Notes: generated from the letters alone by a model not told the origin. A DNA stretch of 64,000 nt from CAVQCJ01 sp963849365 (GCA_963849365.1 CAWKHA010000004.1:806001-870000); one strand, 5' to 3'. Shown: positions 8,447-18,000, counted from the first letter of the stretch. Program-made: numbers and translations.

Positions 8447-9750
8447 GCCCGGCCCACGGTGGGTCCCGGGGCGATCCCCAGCAACGCCATGATCGCCGCA
8501 CCGTCCAGGTCGGGACGGATCGCGTCCAGCTGCTCCTGGGCGCGCAGCCGTGCGATGCGCGCCTCGAGCTCGTCCACCTGTCCCTGCAGCATCAGCGCCC
8601 GGCGCTGGTTGCGGGTCGTGCAGTCCGCACGGGTCAGCGCGATGAGCCGGTCGAGCTGGTCGCCCGCGTCACGCACGAACCGGCGGACGGCGGAGTCGGT
8701 CCAGCCGCCGTCGCCGAAGCCGTGGAAGCGCAGGTGCAGCGCGACCAGGGAGCACACCCGGTCGGTCACGTCGTTCCCGAACCGCAGCGCCTGCATGCGG
8801 CGCCGGGTGATCTTGGCGCCCACCACCTCATGGTGGTGGAAGCTCACCCCGCCGCCGGGCTCGAACGCGCGGGTCTTCGGCTTGCCCACGTCGTGCATGA
8901 GGGCCGCGAAACGCAGGACGAAGTCCGGCCGGGGCAACGGTCCGTCGGGGCCGCTCTCCAGGGCCATGCTCTGTTCGAGGACGGTCAGCGTGTGCTCGTA
9001 CACGTCCTTGTGCCGGTGGTGCTCGTCGATCTCGAGCTGGAGCAGCCCGAGCTCGGGCAGGACCTGCTCGGCCAGGCCGGTCCCGACCATCAGCCGCAGG
9101 CCCGCGACCGGACCGTCCGACTCGACCAGCTTGACCAGCTCCACCTGGACACGCTCGGCGGACACGATCGCGATGCGGTCGGCCATCTGCGTCATGGCCT
9201 CCTGCACGTCCGGCGCGACCTCGAAGCCGAGCTGGGCGACGAAGCGGGCGGCGCGCATCATCCGCAGCGGGTCGTCCGAGAAGGACTCGTGCGGGGTGGC
9301 GGGCGTGCGCAACCGCGCGGCGGCGAGGTCGTCCAGGCCGCCGTAGGGGTCGACGAACAGCCGGCCGGGCAGGCGGACGGCCATGGCGTTGACGGTGAAG
9401 TCCCGCCGCCGCAGGTCTGCCTCCAGGCTGTCGCCGTAGTCGACGGCCGGCTTGCGCGAGGCGGGGTGGTACGCGTCGCTGCGGTACGTGGTGATCTCCA
9501 GCCGGTGCCCGTCCTTGCGGGCGGCGACCGTGCCGTACGCGATGCCCACGTCCCAGACGGCCTCGGCCCAGCCCTCGACCAGCGCCTTGGTCTGCTCGGG
9601 ACGGGCCGACGTCGCGAAGTCCAGGTCGTCGCCGAGGCGCCCCATGAGCGCGTCCCGCACCGGGCCGCCGACCAGGGCGATCTCGTGCCCGCCGCGCACG
9701 AAGCGCTCGGCGAGCTCGGTGACCACGGGCGGGAACTCGGGCTGCGACAC
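8326..9750 (-). CDS. cca: CCA tRNA nucleotidyltransferase
   Basis: 474 residues from a GTG at 9750 (a TTG at 9759 is in frame and also possible). The head domain shows LVGGPVRDALMG and DDLDFAT, the nucleotidyltransferase signature with the metal-binding aspartates, then RRRDFTVNAMA and the RMMRAARF motif. A C-terminal HD domain follows (LMHDVGKPKT). It adds or repairs the 3' CCA of tRNAs; this matters here because the tRNA-Ala and tRNA-Leu genes of this window do not encode CCA. It is divergent from the NUDIX gene across a 100-base shared promoter region, an arrangement common in actinobacteria. Confidence 0.93.
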   Translation of the reverse strand: MSQPEFPPVVTELAERFVRGGHEIALVGGPVRDALMGRLGDDLDFATSARPEQTKALVEGWAEAVWDVGIAYGTVAARKDGHRLEITTYRSDAYHPASRKPAVDYGDSLEADLRRRDFTVNAMAVRLPGRLFVDPYGGLDDLAAARLRTPATPHESFSDDPLRMMRAARFVAQLGFEVAPDVQEAMTQMADRIAIVSAERVQVELVKLVESDGPVAGLRLMVGTGLAEQVLPELGLLQLEIDEHHRHKDVYEHTLTVLEQSMALESGPDGPLPRPDFVLRFAALMHDVGKPKTRAFEPGGGVSFHHHEVVGAKITRRRMQALRFGNDVTDRVCSLVALHLRFHGFGDGGWTDSAVRRFVRDAGDQLDRLIALTRADCTTRNQRRALMLQGQVDELEARIARLRAQEQLDAIRPDLDGAAIMALLGIAPGPTVGRAYRFLLDRRLERGPADAATAEAELLAWWSDQPESGSAGSS

Positions 9751-9850
9751 GTGGAGCAAGGGTAGGGGCCCGCCGGCCGGCGCTCCGCCAGCCCTCCCGC
9801 CGCCGCGCGGACGCACCGGCGGGGCGCCGCCGCGCTCGTACGATCGTCGC

Positions 9851-10327
9851 GTGCCCCGCCCCTCGTCCGGCCGTCCAGACCGGCGGCTGATGCCGACCGT
9901 CGCGGAGACCTCGGCCGGGGGCCTGGTCGTGCGGCACCCGGACTCCGGGCCCGTCCAGGTGGCGCTCATCGGACGCCGCACGCGGCAGGGCACGCTGGAG
10001 TGGGTCTTGCCCAAGGGCCACCTGGAGCCCGGCGAGCAGATGCCGGAGGCGGCCGTGCGCGAGGTCCAGGAGGAGACCGGCATCCGGGGCCGGGTCCTGG
10101 AGCCGCTCGGCAGCATCGACTACTGGTTCGTCCTCGAGGGGCGCCGGATCCACAAGACCGTGCACCACTTCCTCATGGCCGCGGTCGACGGCGAGCTGAG
10201 CCGGGCGGACGTCGAGGTGGAGGAGGTCGAGTGGGTCGCGCTGGCCGACGCGCCGGCCCGGCTGGCGCACGCCGACGAGCGCGCACTCGCCGAGCGCGCG
10301 GCGGCGCGGCTCGAGGAGCACGCGTGA
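9851..10327 (+). CDS. NUDIX hydrolase
   Basis: 158 residues from GTG 9851; an internal ATG at 9890 is in frame. The Nudix box is complete: GHLEPGEQMPEAAVREVQEE followed by TG, with all catalytic glutamates. NUDIX proteins cleave nucleoside-diphosphate-linked compounds; the substrate is not known. It is the first gene of a right-reading chain in which stop and start codons overlap (GTGA at 10324-10327), leading into DUF6049 and MurJ. Confidence 0.9.
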   Translation: MPRPSSGRPDRRLMPTVAETSAGGLVVRHPDSGPVQVALIGRRTRQGTLEWVLPKGHLEPGEQMPEAAVREVQEETGIRGRVLEPLGSIDYWFVLEGRRIHKTVHHFLMAAVDGELSRADVEVEEVEWVALADAPARLAHADERALAERAAARLEEHA

Positions 10328-12402
10328 GTGTCGGCCGGCGCGCGGCCCGGCACGCCACCGTGGCGGTGGCCGGCCTGCTGGGGGCGGTTCTGGCGGGCAC
10401 TGCGACGACGGCAGCGGGTCCCGCCGCAGCGGCCGCCACCAACCCGGCGACCACGGTCGCGCTGACGGTGACCCGGCTCACCCCGGGCGCTCCCGAGCCC
10501 GGGCAGCACCTCTTGCTCAAGGGCACGGCGACCAACCACGGCACGGCGGCCCTGGCCGACGTGAACGTGCAGATGCGGCTGTCGACCGCCGCGGCGGGCA
10601 GCCGCAGCGACCTCGCCTCGCTGGCCGTGGCGAACGGACGCCCGCCGGGGGACGTCGTCGCGACCGTCGCCCTGCCGCAACCGCTGGACCCGGGCGCGAG
10701 CGCGCCGTTCGAGCTCGGCGTCCAGGTGGACGCGCTCGGGCTCGGGGGGCCGGGCGTCTACCCGCTGGCGGTCGAGGTGATCGCCGACGACCCGGCGTCC
10801 GGTGGACGGACCAGGTTCGGCACCGCGCGGACCTTCCTGCCGTGGGACATGGCCGGGGTACGGCCGACCCGGCTCGCCGTCGTGTGGCCGGTCTCCGCCG
10901 GGCCGACCCGCGATGCCGACGGCACGCCCATCGGCAGCGAGCTGCCGGACCAGATCGGCGGCCGGCTCTCCGACCTGGAGTCGGCCGCGGACGGCACCGC
11001 CGTCACCTGGCTCCTGGACGGTGACACGCTGGAGGGCGCCGCGGCGCTGGCCACCGGCGCACCGCCCACCGCCGACGCGCCGGCCGCGGCGCAGTGGCTC
11101 AGCAGGCTCCGGGCCCTGACCGCCGGGGCGCCGGTGCTGGCCCTTCCGTACTCCGACCCCGACGTCGTGGCGGTGGTACGGGCCAGGCTGTCCGACGACC
11201 TGGACACGGCCACCTCGCTCGGCACCGACGTGACCGCGGCCGTCCTGGACCGCGCGGCGGCGACGACCGTGCAGCCGATGTCCTGGCCGGCCGAGGGGAC
11301 GGCGGACCGCAGCTCGTTGTCCGCCATCGAGGCCTCCGGCACGACCCAGGTGCTGCTGTCCGACACGTACGCGGCACCGGTGCGCAGCACGTCCTACACC
11401 CCGTCCGGGATCGGGCCGCTGTCGGGAACCGGGCTGACCGCAGTGGTCGCCGACTCGGCGCTGTCCAGACTGCTCGCCACACCGGCGGCTCAGCTGGGCG
11501 GCAACGTGCTCGGTCAGCAGCGGATGCTCGCCGAGCTGGCGATGGTCGGCCTGGAGCTGCCGTCCGCCCAACGGTCGCTGGTCGTCGTCCCGCCGCGCGG
11601 CTGGTCGCCGGACCCGGTGTACGTGCACGCGCTGCTGCACGCGGTCTCGGCGGCGCCGTGGGTGAAGGTGACCCAGCTGGGCGACCTCACCGCCGCAGCC
11701 GCGTCGGGGCCGAGCCGGCAACGCCCGACCTACCCCACCGGCGTCCGCAAGCGCGAGCTGGACACGGCCCAGATGGCGCAGGTGCGCGAGGGGCACCAGC
11801 GGCTGGCGGCCCTGGTCGCGGTGCAGACGGACAGCCAGTCGGTCACGGACACGTACACCCGCGCCCTGCTGCGGGCCGAGTCCAGCGCCTGGCGCTCCGA
11901 CCGGCCCGGCGGTAGGGCGTACGCCAAAGACGTGGTCGACCGGATCACGGCGCTGCAGGCGAAGGTGTACCTCGTGCGGTCCGGCCCGGTCACTCTGGCG
12001 GCACGCAGCGGCCGGATCCCGATCACGGTCGTCAACGACCTCGACCAGCAGGTGACGGTGCGGGTCGGCGTGGCGGCCGAGCCGGCGGTCCGCCTGAGCC
12101 TGGTCCAGCCCCCGCCGGTCGTGATCGAGCCGCACAGCTCGACCACGCTGGACGTGGCGGCCGACGCGACCGCGAACGGCAGCGTGCTCATGGTGGCCCG
12201 GCTGCTCACCGAGGACGGCGCCCCGTTCGGCCCGCCGCAGACGTTCGCCGTCCAGGTCACCGGGTTCGGCGCGGTCGCCGAGCTGCTCGTGGGCGGGGCA
12301 CTGCTCCTGTTGACCGTCGCGCTGCTGGTCCGCATCGTGCGGGCCGTGCGGACCGGCCGCCGCCCGGGCTCGCCGGCGTCGGTCCGCGAACCGGCCCGGT
12401 GA
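10324..12402 (+). CDS. DUF6049 family secreted, membrane-anchored protein
   Basis: 692 residues. A signal peptide or N-terminal anchor is visible at about 10-38 (ATVAVAGLLGAVLAG), followed by a long extracellular part that starts with a beta-rich CARDB-like segment, and a single C-terminal membrane helix (AELLVGGALLLLTVALLVRIV) ending in a basic tail. Members of DUF6049 stand directly before murJ across actinobacteria, as here with a GTGA overlap at 12399-12402. A role outside the membrane in wall assembly with MurJ is an inference from this conserved linkage; no enzymatic motif is seen. Confidence 0.85.
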   Translation: MSVGRRAARHATVAVAGLLGAVLAGTATTAAGPAAAAATNPATTVALTVTRLTPGAPEPGQHLLLKGTATNHGTAALADVNVQMRLSTAAAGSRSDLASLAVANGRPPGDVVATVALPQPLDPGASAPFELGVQVDALGLGGPGVYPLAVEVIADDPASGGRTRFGTARTFLPWDMAGVRPTRLAVVWPVSAGPTRDADGTPIGSELPDQIGGRLSDLESAADGTAVTWLLDGDTLEGAAALATGAPPTADAPAAAQWLSRLRALTAGAPVLALPYSDPDVVAVVRARLSDDLDTATSLGTDVTAAVLDRAAATTVQPMSWPAEGTADRSSLSAIEASGTTQVLLSDTYAAPVRSTSYTPSGIGPLSGTGLTAVVADSALSRLLATPAAQLGGNVLGQQRMLAELAMVGLELPSAQRSLVVVPPRGWSPDPVYVHALLHAVSAAPWVKVTQLGDLTAAAASGPSRQRPTYPTGVRKRELDTAQMAQVREGHQRLAALVAVQTDSQSVTDTYTRALLRAESSAWRSDRPGGRAYAKDVVDRITALQAKVYLVRSGPVTLAARSGRIPITVVNDLDQQVTVRVGVAAEPAVRLSLVQPPPVVIEPHSSTTLDVAADATANGSVLMVARLLTEDGAPFGPPQTFAVQVTGFGAVAELLVGGALLLLTVALLVRIVRAVRTGRRPGSPASVREPAR

Positions 12403-14123
12403 GCGACCGCGTGGGGACCACGCCAGTCGCCCCGCCTGACGACACACTGGACGCCGTGTCCGAAGCCGTCGAGGGTGCCGCCGGCGCCCCCGTGAGCGAG
12501 TCCGACGCCAGCGTCATCCGCTCCTCGACCGTGATGGCGACGGGCACCATCGTGTCGCGGGTCACCGGCGTGCTGCGCACCACCGCGCTGACCGCGGCAG
12601 TCGGGACCGCCCTGCTCGCGGACGCGTACAACACCGCCAACACGCTGCCGAACATCATCTACATCCTGCTCATCGGCGGTGCCCTGAACGCGGTGTTCAT
12701 CCCGCAGCTCGTGGGGCACATGAAGGACGACAGCGACGGCGGCCGGTCGTACGCCGACCGGTTGCTGACACTCTCGGGGCTGGTGCTGCTCGGCATCACC
12801 GCGCTGGCCCTGCTCACCGCTCCGTGGCTCACCCCGCTGTACGCGGGCAACGCGTGGACGCCGCGGCAGATCCAGGTGCTCACCGAGTTCGCCTACCTGT
12901 GCCTGCCGCAGATCTTCTTCTACGGGATGTACGCCCTGTGCTCCCAGGTGCTGAACACCCGAGGGCACTTCGCCGCTCCGATGTTCGCGCCGATCGTCAA
13001 CAACATCGTGGTGATCGTCGGCTGCGTCGTGTTCCTGTTCGTCGACCACTCGCCCGACATCGAGACGATCAGCCAGGCCGGCATCCTGCTGCTCGGCACG
13101 GTCACCACCCTCGGCGTGGTGGCGCAGGCGTTCGTGCTGGTACCGGTGATGTCCCGTGCCGGCTACCGCTTCCGGCCGCGGTTCGACCTGCGCGGGCAAG
13201 GGCTCGGCAAGGCCGTGACGCTGGCCAAGTGGACCATGTTCTTCGTCGCGGTCAACCAGCTGACGTTCCTGATCGTCACGCGGCTGGCCAACACCGCCGG
13301 CGCCGAGCAGGCGGCGCTGGGCACCGCCGCCCCCAAGGGGTCGTTCGTGTACGCGAACGCGCACCTCATGTTCGTGCTCCCGCACTCGATCATCACCGTG
13401 TCCGTCGTGACCGCACTGATGCCACGGATGAGCCGGTCCGCCCACGCCGGCGACCTGGCCGCGGTCCGCCACGACCTCTCGCGCGGGATGCGGCTGATCA
13501 GCGCGGCGCTCGTGCCGGCGACGGTGCTGCTGCTGCTGCTCGCCCCACAGCTGTCCGAGCTGTTGCTGGGCTACGGCAACGCCGGCGACGCCGGTGCGCG
13601 TGCGATCGGCCAGGTCGTGCAGGTCTTCGCGGTCGGGCTGCTGACGTACTCGCTGTACTACGTCCTGCTGCGCGGCTTCTTCGCTGTCGAGGACACCCGG
13701 ACCCCCGCCCTGGTCAACCTGTTCCTGACCGCGGTCAACCTCGGAGTCGGCTACACGCTGTACCGCGTGCTGCCGCCGGCGCAGAAGGTCGAGGGCCTGG
13801 CCTTCGGGTACGCGGTCGCCTACATCGCCACGACGGTGGTCTTCTGGCTGATCCTGCGCCGGCGCTTCGAGGGGCTGGACACCTACCTGACCATCCGCAC
13901 GCTGGTCCGCCTGCTGCTGGCGGGGGCGGTGGCCGGCGCCGCCGGCTACGGCGTGCTGGTGCTGGTCGGCGACCACGCGGGCAGCGGGAAGGCGGGCGCG
14001 CTCGTGGCCTGCGCGCTGGTCGGCCCGGTCGTGCTGGCCGTCTTCGCCGTCGTGGCCCGGCGGATCCGGGTGACCGAGGTGGTCGAGGTGCTCGAGCTGG
14101 TGCGCCGGAGGGTCCGGGGCTGA
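12399..14123 (+). CDS. murJ: lipid II flippase MurJ
   Basis: 574 residues. After a roughly 40-residue cytoplasmic N-terminus, about fourteen membrane segments follow. SRVTGVLRTTALTAAVG and NTANTLPNIIYILLIGGALN are the MurJ/MviN signatures, and YVLLRGFFAVEDTRTP lies in the second half. MurJ moves lipid II across the membrane for peptidoglycan synthesis. The GTG start overlaps the DUF6049 stop. In mycobacteria MurJ continues into an intracellular pseudokinase and an extracellular domain; here it ends after the transmembrane part, and those domains are in a separate gene at 15824-17332. Confidence 0.94.
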   Translation: MSDRVGTTPVAPPDDTLDAVSEAVEGAAGAPVSESDASVIRSSTVMATGTIVSRVTGVLRTTALTAAVGTALLADAYNTANTLPNIIYILLIGGALNAVFIPQLVGHMKDDSDGGRSYADRLLTLSGLVLLGITALALLTAPWLTPLYAGNAWTPRQIQVLTEFAYLCLPQIFFYGMYALCSQVLNTRGHFAAPMFAPIVNNIVVIVGCVVFLFVDHSPDIETISQAGILLLGTVTTLGVVAQAFVLVPVMSRAGYRFRPRFDLRGQGLGKAVTLAKWTMFFVAVNQLTFLIVTRLANTAGAEQAALGTAAPKGSFVYANAHLMFVLPHSIITVSVVTALMPRMSRSAHAGDLAAVRHDLSRGMRLISAALVPATVLLLLLAPQLSELLLGYGNAGDAGARAIGQVVQVFAVGLLTYSLYYVLLRGFFAVEDTRTPALVNLFLTAVNLGVGYTLYRVLPPAQKVEGLAFGYAVAYIATTVVFWLILRRRFEGLDTYLTIRTLVRLLLAGAVAGAAGYGVLVLVGDHAGSGKAGALVACALVGPVVLAVFAVVARRIRVTEVVEVLELVRRRVRG

Positions 14124-14192
14124 CCGCGGCGGCGATGCTCCGTCAGGGGCCGCCGGCTCAAGGGAGCCCCGCGCTGCGCCGACCCTGACAGC

Positions 14193-14669
14193 ATGGCGGG
14201 CTGCCCCCTGTGCAACCCGGACCCCTCGGCCGCCTCGGAGCGCGAGCGGGTCCTGGGCCGTGCCGTGTGCGCGCACCGCGGCGGGGACGCCGGCGCCGTC
14301 GTGGTCGGCTGGTTCGCCCGGATCGCGGTCACGCTGGCGCTGGTCGGCATGATCGGGTTCGACGGCATCTCGATCTCCGTCGCCCGTGCCCACGTCAACG
14401 ACGTCGCCTCGGACGCCGCCGACGCCGCGGCCGCCCGGTACGTCCAGGGCTTCAACGCCCGCGACGCGCTGGCCGCCGCGGTCACCAAGGCGAACGCCGA
14501 GGGCGGGACCATCGCCCCGGACGGCCTCGTGATCACCCGTGCCGGTCATAAGACGACGCTGAAGGTCACCGTCCACCTCGTGGCCGGTACCGCGATGCTC
14601 GGGCACCTCCCCGGCACGGGCACGCTCAACCAGACCTCCTCGGTCGCCGTGCGGACGGTGAAGCAGTGA
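14193..14669 (+). CDS. TadE-like single-pass membrane protein of unknown function
   Basis: 158 residues. One hydrophobic helix (VVVGWFARIAVTLALVGMIGFDGISI, written here only as a region at about 37-62) is followed by an alanine-rich segment that resembles TadE/TadG-type pseudopilins, then a small beta-rich domain. The first 35 residues contain CPLC and a third Cys near residue 26, an unusual pre-helix feature; if a later start is used this part vanishes, and no strong ribosome site precedes ATG 14193. It overlaps the next gene by GTGA. Similar small proteins accompany the NlpC/P60 gene here in related genomes; function unknown. Confidence 0.7.
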   Translation: MAGCPLCNPDPSAASERERVLGRAVCAHRGGDAGAVVVGWFARIAVTLALVGMIGFDGISISVARAHVNDVASDAADAAAARYVQGFNARDALAAAVTKANAEGGTIAPDGLVITRAGHKTTLKVTVHLVAGTAMLGHLPGTGTLNQTSSVAVRTVKQ

Positions 14670-15781
14670 CGGGCGGACGACCCGCCGCCCCACGCCGCCC
14701 CACCGCAGCCGGACCGCTGCGCCGCGTCGCCCTGGTGACCGCTGCGGCCCTGGTCGTCGGCGGGCTCGCGTGGCAGCCGTCGACCGCGAACGCCGACCCC
14801 ACGGTCGCGTCCGCCCAGGCCCAGGCGCAGGCGCTCGCAGCGCGCGTGAAGTCCCTGCAGGTGCAGGCCGAGGTCGCGACCGAGCAGTACGACGCGGTGC
14901 AGGAGCAGCTCGGCGCCGTGGTCAGCCGGTACCTCACCGCCTCCCAGGATGCCGGAGCGCTGCAGCAGCGGACGGATCTCCTGCGGCGCCAGAAGGTCGC
15001 CCGCGCCCGTGCCCTCTACATGGCCGGCGGCCAGCTCGGTCTGTACGCCCAGGTCCTCGACGGCACCGACATCAACGACGTGCTGAGCCGGATCTCCGCC
15101 GTGGGGCACGTGCTGGACGCAGAGTCGGCGGCGATCAGCGCCGGCGAGTCCGACGTCGCGCAGGCCCAGGCGCAGACGCAGGCCCTGGACGCGCTCGCGG
15201 CGCAACGCACCGAGCTGCAGGCCAAGGTGCTCCAGGCCCGCGCGCGGGTACTCGACCTCCTCGCGCAGACGGGCGCGCAGCTGGACACGGCCAACGCGCT
15301 GGTACGCCGGCTCGTGGTCGAGGCGCAGGCACGCGCCGCAGCAGCAGCCCGGACGATGGCGGCCGCCGCGGCGCCCCCGATCACGCTCCCCCCGGGGACA
15401 GCTGCGCAGGTGGTCGCCGCCATCGGCGCCGCGCGGACCCGGCTGGGGATGCCGTACGTGTGGGGCGCGACCGGCCCCACGACGTTCGACTGCTCCGGGC
15501 TGACCCAGTGGTCCTACGCCGCCGCGGGAGTGGCCCTGCCGCGGACCTCGCGCGAGCAGTGGTGGGTCGGGCCGCACCCGAACCTGGACGAGCTCCAGCC
15601 CGGGGACCTGTTGTTCTGGGCGACCGACACGACGAACCCGAGCACCATCCACCACGTCGCGCTGTACATCGGCGACGGCTACATGATCGAGGCGCCGCAC
15701 CCCGGGGCGGCGGTGCGCGTCAACACCGTGTACCTCGACGGCTACATCGGCGCGACCCGCCCGGTGCTCCCGGCGGGCTGA
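14666..15781 (+). CDS. NlpC/P60 (C40) peptidoglycan endopeptidase with N-terminal coiled coil
   Basis: 371 residues. Signal peptide at about 18-43, then a long Gln/Ala-rich coiled coil (about 45-230), a short Pro linker, and a C40 domain from about 248. The catalytic Cys276 is in FDCSGLTQWSYAAAG, with the His in IHHVALYIGDG near 330. The plan matches RipA-like or PcsB-like hydrolases that cut the stem peptide and are held inactive by the coiled coil. Position after MurJ and before the pseudokinase places it in the wall-growth block. Confidence 0.92.
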   Translation: MTGGRPAAPRRPTAAGPLRRVALVTAAALVVGGLAWQPSTANADPTVASAQAQAQALAARVKSLQVQAEVATEQYDAVQEQLGAVVSRYLTASQDAGALQQRTDLLRRQKVARARALYMAGGQLGLYAQVLDGTDINDVLSRISAVGHVLDAESAAISAGESDVAQAQAQTQALDALAAQRTELQAKVLQARARVLDLLAQTGAQLDTANALVRRLVVEAQARAAAAARTMAAAAAPPITLPPGTAAQVVAAIGAARTRLGMPYVWGATGPTTFDCSGLTQWSYAAAGVALPRTSREQWWVGPHPNLDELQPGDLLFWATDTTNPSTIHHVALYIGDGYMIEAPHPGAAVRVNTVYLDGYIGATRPVLPAG

Positions 15782-15823
15782 GCCGGGGCTGGGGCGGGGC
15801 CGCTCGCCGTAGGCTCGGGAACC

Positions 15824-17332
15824 GTGCGCACCAAGGCAGGCCGCTACACGCTGCAGGACCGGGTCCTCGACGGCGCGGGCTGGTCGTACTGGCGCGGCGA
15901 CGACGGACTGCTGCGCCGGGCGGTCGGCCTGCTGGTGCTCGAGCCGCAGCACCCGTACACCGACGACGTGATCGCGGCGGCCCGCTCGTCGGCCGCGGTC
16001 GAGGACACCCGGATCCAGCGGGTGCTCGACGTGCTCACCGACGAGGAGGGCACCTGCCTCGTCATCGAGTGGTCGTCGGGCAGCACCGTGGAAGACCTGC
16101 TGGCCACTGGACCGCTCGCCGACGTCGAGTCGTGGCGGGTCACGCTGGAGACGGCCAGAGCGCTGACCGCTGCCCACGCCCGCGGCCTGCGGCACGGCGC
16201 GCTCTCGCCGCGATGGGTGCTGCGCGGGGACGGGGGCCGCGTCCGCGTCCTGGGCCTGTGCGTGGCCGCGGCGCTGGCCGGAGCCGGTCCCGACGGTCCG
16301 CACCCGATCGACCCCGGCTGTGACGTGCGGGGGCTGGGCGAGCTGCTCTACGCCACCGTCACCGCCCGCTGGCCCGGTGACCCGGCCGCGTGCTCGCTGC
16401 CCGCCGCGCCGATGCAGGGCGGCCACCCGGTCCGGCCCAGCCGGGTGCGCGCCGGGGTGCCGGCGGTGCTGGACGACATCGTGGCCCGCGCGCTCGGCCT
16501 GACGACCCGCGGGTCCCGACCGGGCGGAGCCGCGGACGTCGTGGCCGACCTGGAGTCGGCCGGGAACCGGATGCGCCACTTCGACGCCAGCGAGCCGGTC
16601 GACCTCGACGCGGACCAGCTCGCCCAGCTGGCCGACACCGGCTACGTGGAGCGGGTCACGGCCGAGCTCGCGAACGGACCGGACGGACCGGTGGACACTC
16701 ACCGGCCCCGACGTCGCGCGGCCGTCGCCGGGTGGACCGCCGGCCTCCTCGCAGCAGCGCTGGTCGCGTCCGGCCTCTGGCTGGTCGGACGACCGGCCCC
16801 GGCCGTGAGGGCGATACCCGGCACCCCGAGCAGCAGCCCGTCCGCCAGCAGCGCCACGTCCGCCGAGCCCACCGGCGCCGTGGTCGGGATCGTCGCCGTG
16901 CAGGACTTCGACCCGGCGCCGAAGGGCAACGGGACGGAGAACCCGGACCAGGTCCGACTGGCCTGGGACGGCAACCCCGCGACCGCGTGGCACACGGTGA
17001 CGTACTTCAAGCGTGCCAACCTCGGGGGGCTCAAGCCCGGCGTCGGTCTGCTGGTCGACCTCGGCAGCCAGCAGACGGTCGGCGCGGTGCGACTGACGCT
17101 GGTCGGGCACGGCACGTCGGTCGAGCTGCGCGTCGCCGCACAGCGCAGCGCGAGCGCCGACGACTACGCCCCGGTGGCCAGGGCGCAGTCCACCGGCGAG
17201 GTGGTCACGCTGCGGCCCGAGCTCCAGCAGCACGCGCGCTACCTGCTGATCTGGCTGACCGTCCTGCCGCTGGCGCCGAACGGGCGGGACTACCAGGGCG
17301 GCGTCGCAGAGATCGAGGTGCACCGCAGCTGA
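15824..17332 (+). CDS. membrane pseudokinase with extracellular discoidin-like domain (MurJ partner)
   Basis: 502 residues from GTG 15824. Residues 1-250 have a protein-kinase-like fold, but where kinases have HRD and KPxN this protein reads HGALSPRWVL (124-133), and DFG is replaced by LGL, so phosphotransfer is unlikely. One membrane helix at about 302-322 leads to a Ser/Thr-rich linker and a C-terminal discoidin or galactose-binding-like domain (about 350-502). Mycobacterial MviN carries the same pseudokinase and extracellular domains fused to the MurJ core, where the phosphorylated pseudokinase recruits FhaA. Here they form a separate polypeptide two genes downstream of murJ. Pairing with MurJ and FhaA is inferred. 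Confidence 0.88.
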   Translation: MRTKAGRYTLQDRVLDGAGWSYWRGDDGLLRRAVGLLVLEPQHPYTDDVIAAARSSAAVEDTRIQRVLDVLTDEEGTCLVIEWSSGSTVEDLLATGPLADVESWRVTLETARALTAAHARGLRHGALSPRWVLRGDGGRVRVLGLCVAAALAGAGPDGPHPIDPGCDVRGLGELLYATVTARWPGDPAACSLPAAPMQGGHPVRPSRVRAGVPAVLDDIVARALGLTTRGSRPGGAADVVADLESAGNRMRHFDASEPVDLDADQLAQLADTGYVERVTAELANGPDGPVDTHRPRRRAAVAGWTAGLLAAALVASGLWLVGRPAPAVRAIPGTPSSSPSASSATSAEPTGAVVGIVAVQDFDPAPKGNGTENPDQVRLAWDGNPATAWHTVTYFKRANLGGLKPGVGLLVDLGSQQTVGAVRLTLVGHGTSVELRVAAQRSASADDYAPVARAQSTGEVVTLRPELQQHARYLLIWLTVLPLAPNGRDYQGGVAEIEVHRS

Positions 17333-17349
17333 CCCGTACGCTGACGCCC

Positions 17350-18000
17350 ATGGCCGACGAGGTGGAGCCCGGGCAGGGACCCCTCGAAGACCGCGCTCTG
17401 CTGGACGCCCACCTCGCCGGTGACCCCGACGCCTTCGGCGAGCTGGTGCGCCGGCACCGCGACCGGCTCTGGGCGGTGGCCGTGCGCACGCTCAGCGACC
17501 CCGAGGACGCCGCCGACGCCGTGCAGAACGCGCTGGTCTCGGCCTACCGCAACGCCGGCTCGTACCGCGGCGAGGCCGCGGTCACCACCTGGCTGCACCG
17601 CATCGTCGTCAACGCCTGCCTCGACCTGGTACGGCGGCGCAAGGTGCGCCCCACCGACCCGCTGCCCGACGACGAGGCCCGGCACCCGGCCGACCCGGCC
17701 GACGCGATCGGCGCCCGGGTCACCTCGATGGTGGTGGAGCAGGCCCTAGCCACGCTGCCGGTCGAGCAGCGGGCCGCGCTTGTCCTCGTCGACATCCAGG
17801 GCTACAGCGTGGACGAGGCCGCGGCGATCCTGGACTGCGCCCCCGGAACGGTGAAGAGCCGCTGCTCGCGGGGCCGAGCCCGGCTGCTGCCGCTGCTGCA
17901 GCACCTGCGGAACCCGGACAGTGCGTCACACGTCCCACCCGGACGAGCACCGGACACAACGGACACGTCGAAGGCAGCGGAAGGAGGGCGGACGTCTTGA
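17350..18000 (+). CDS. sigM: ECF RNA polymerase sigma factor SigM
   Basis: 216 residues from ATG 17350. Region 2 spans AFGELVRRHRDRLWAVA to SAYRNAGSYRGEAAVTTW, followed by LHRIVVNACLDLVRRR, and region 4 holds LPVEQRAALVLVDIQGYSVDEAAAILD and GTVKSRCSRGRARL. The order pseudokinase-sigM-anti-sigma-trxB-trxA-cwlM matches the mycobacterial and streptomycete sigM locus. SigM in mycobacteria responds to late-growth or oxidative cues. A Ser/Thr-rich tail of about 30 residues follows region 4. Stop and next start overlap (TTGA). Confidence 0.92.
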   Translation: MADEVEPGQGPLEDRALLDAHLAGDPDAFGELVRRHRDRLWAVAVRTLSDPEDAADAVQNALVSAYRNAGSYRGEAAVTTWLHRIVVNACLDLVRRRKVRPTDPLPDDEARHPADPADAIGARVTSMVVEQALATLPVEQRAALVLVDIQGYSVDEAAAILDCAPGTVKSRCSRGRARLLPLLQHLRNPDSASHVPPGRAPDTTDTSKAAEGGRTS

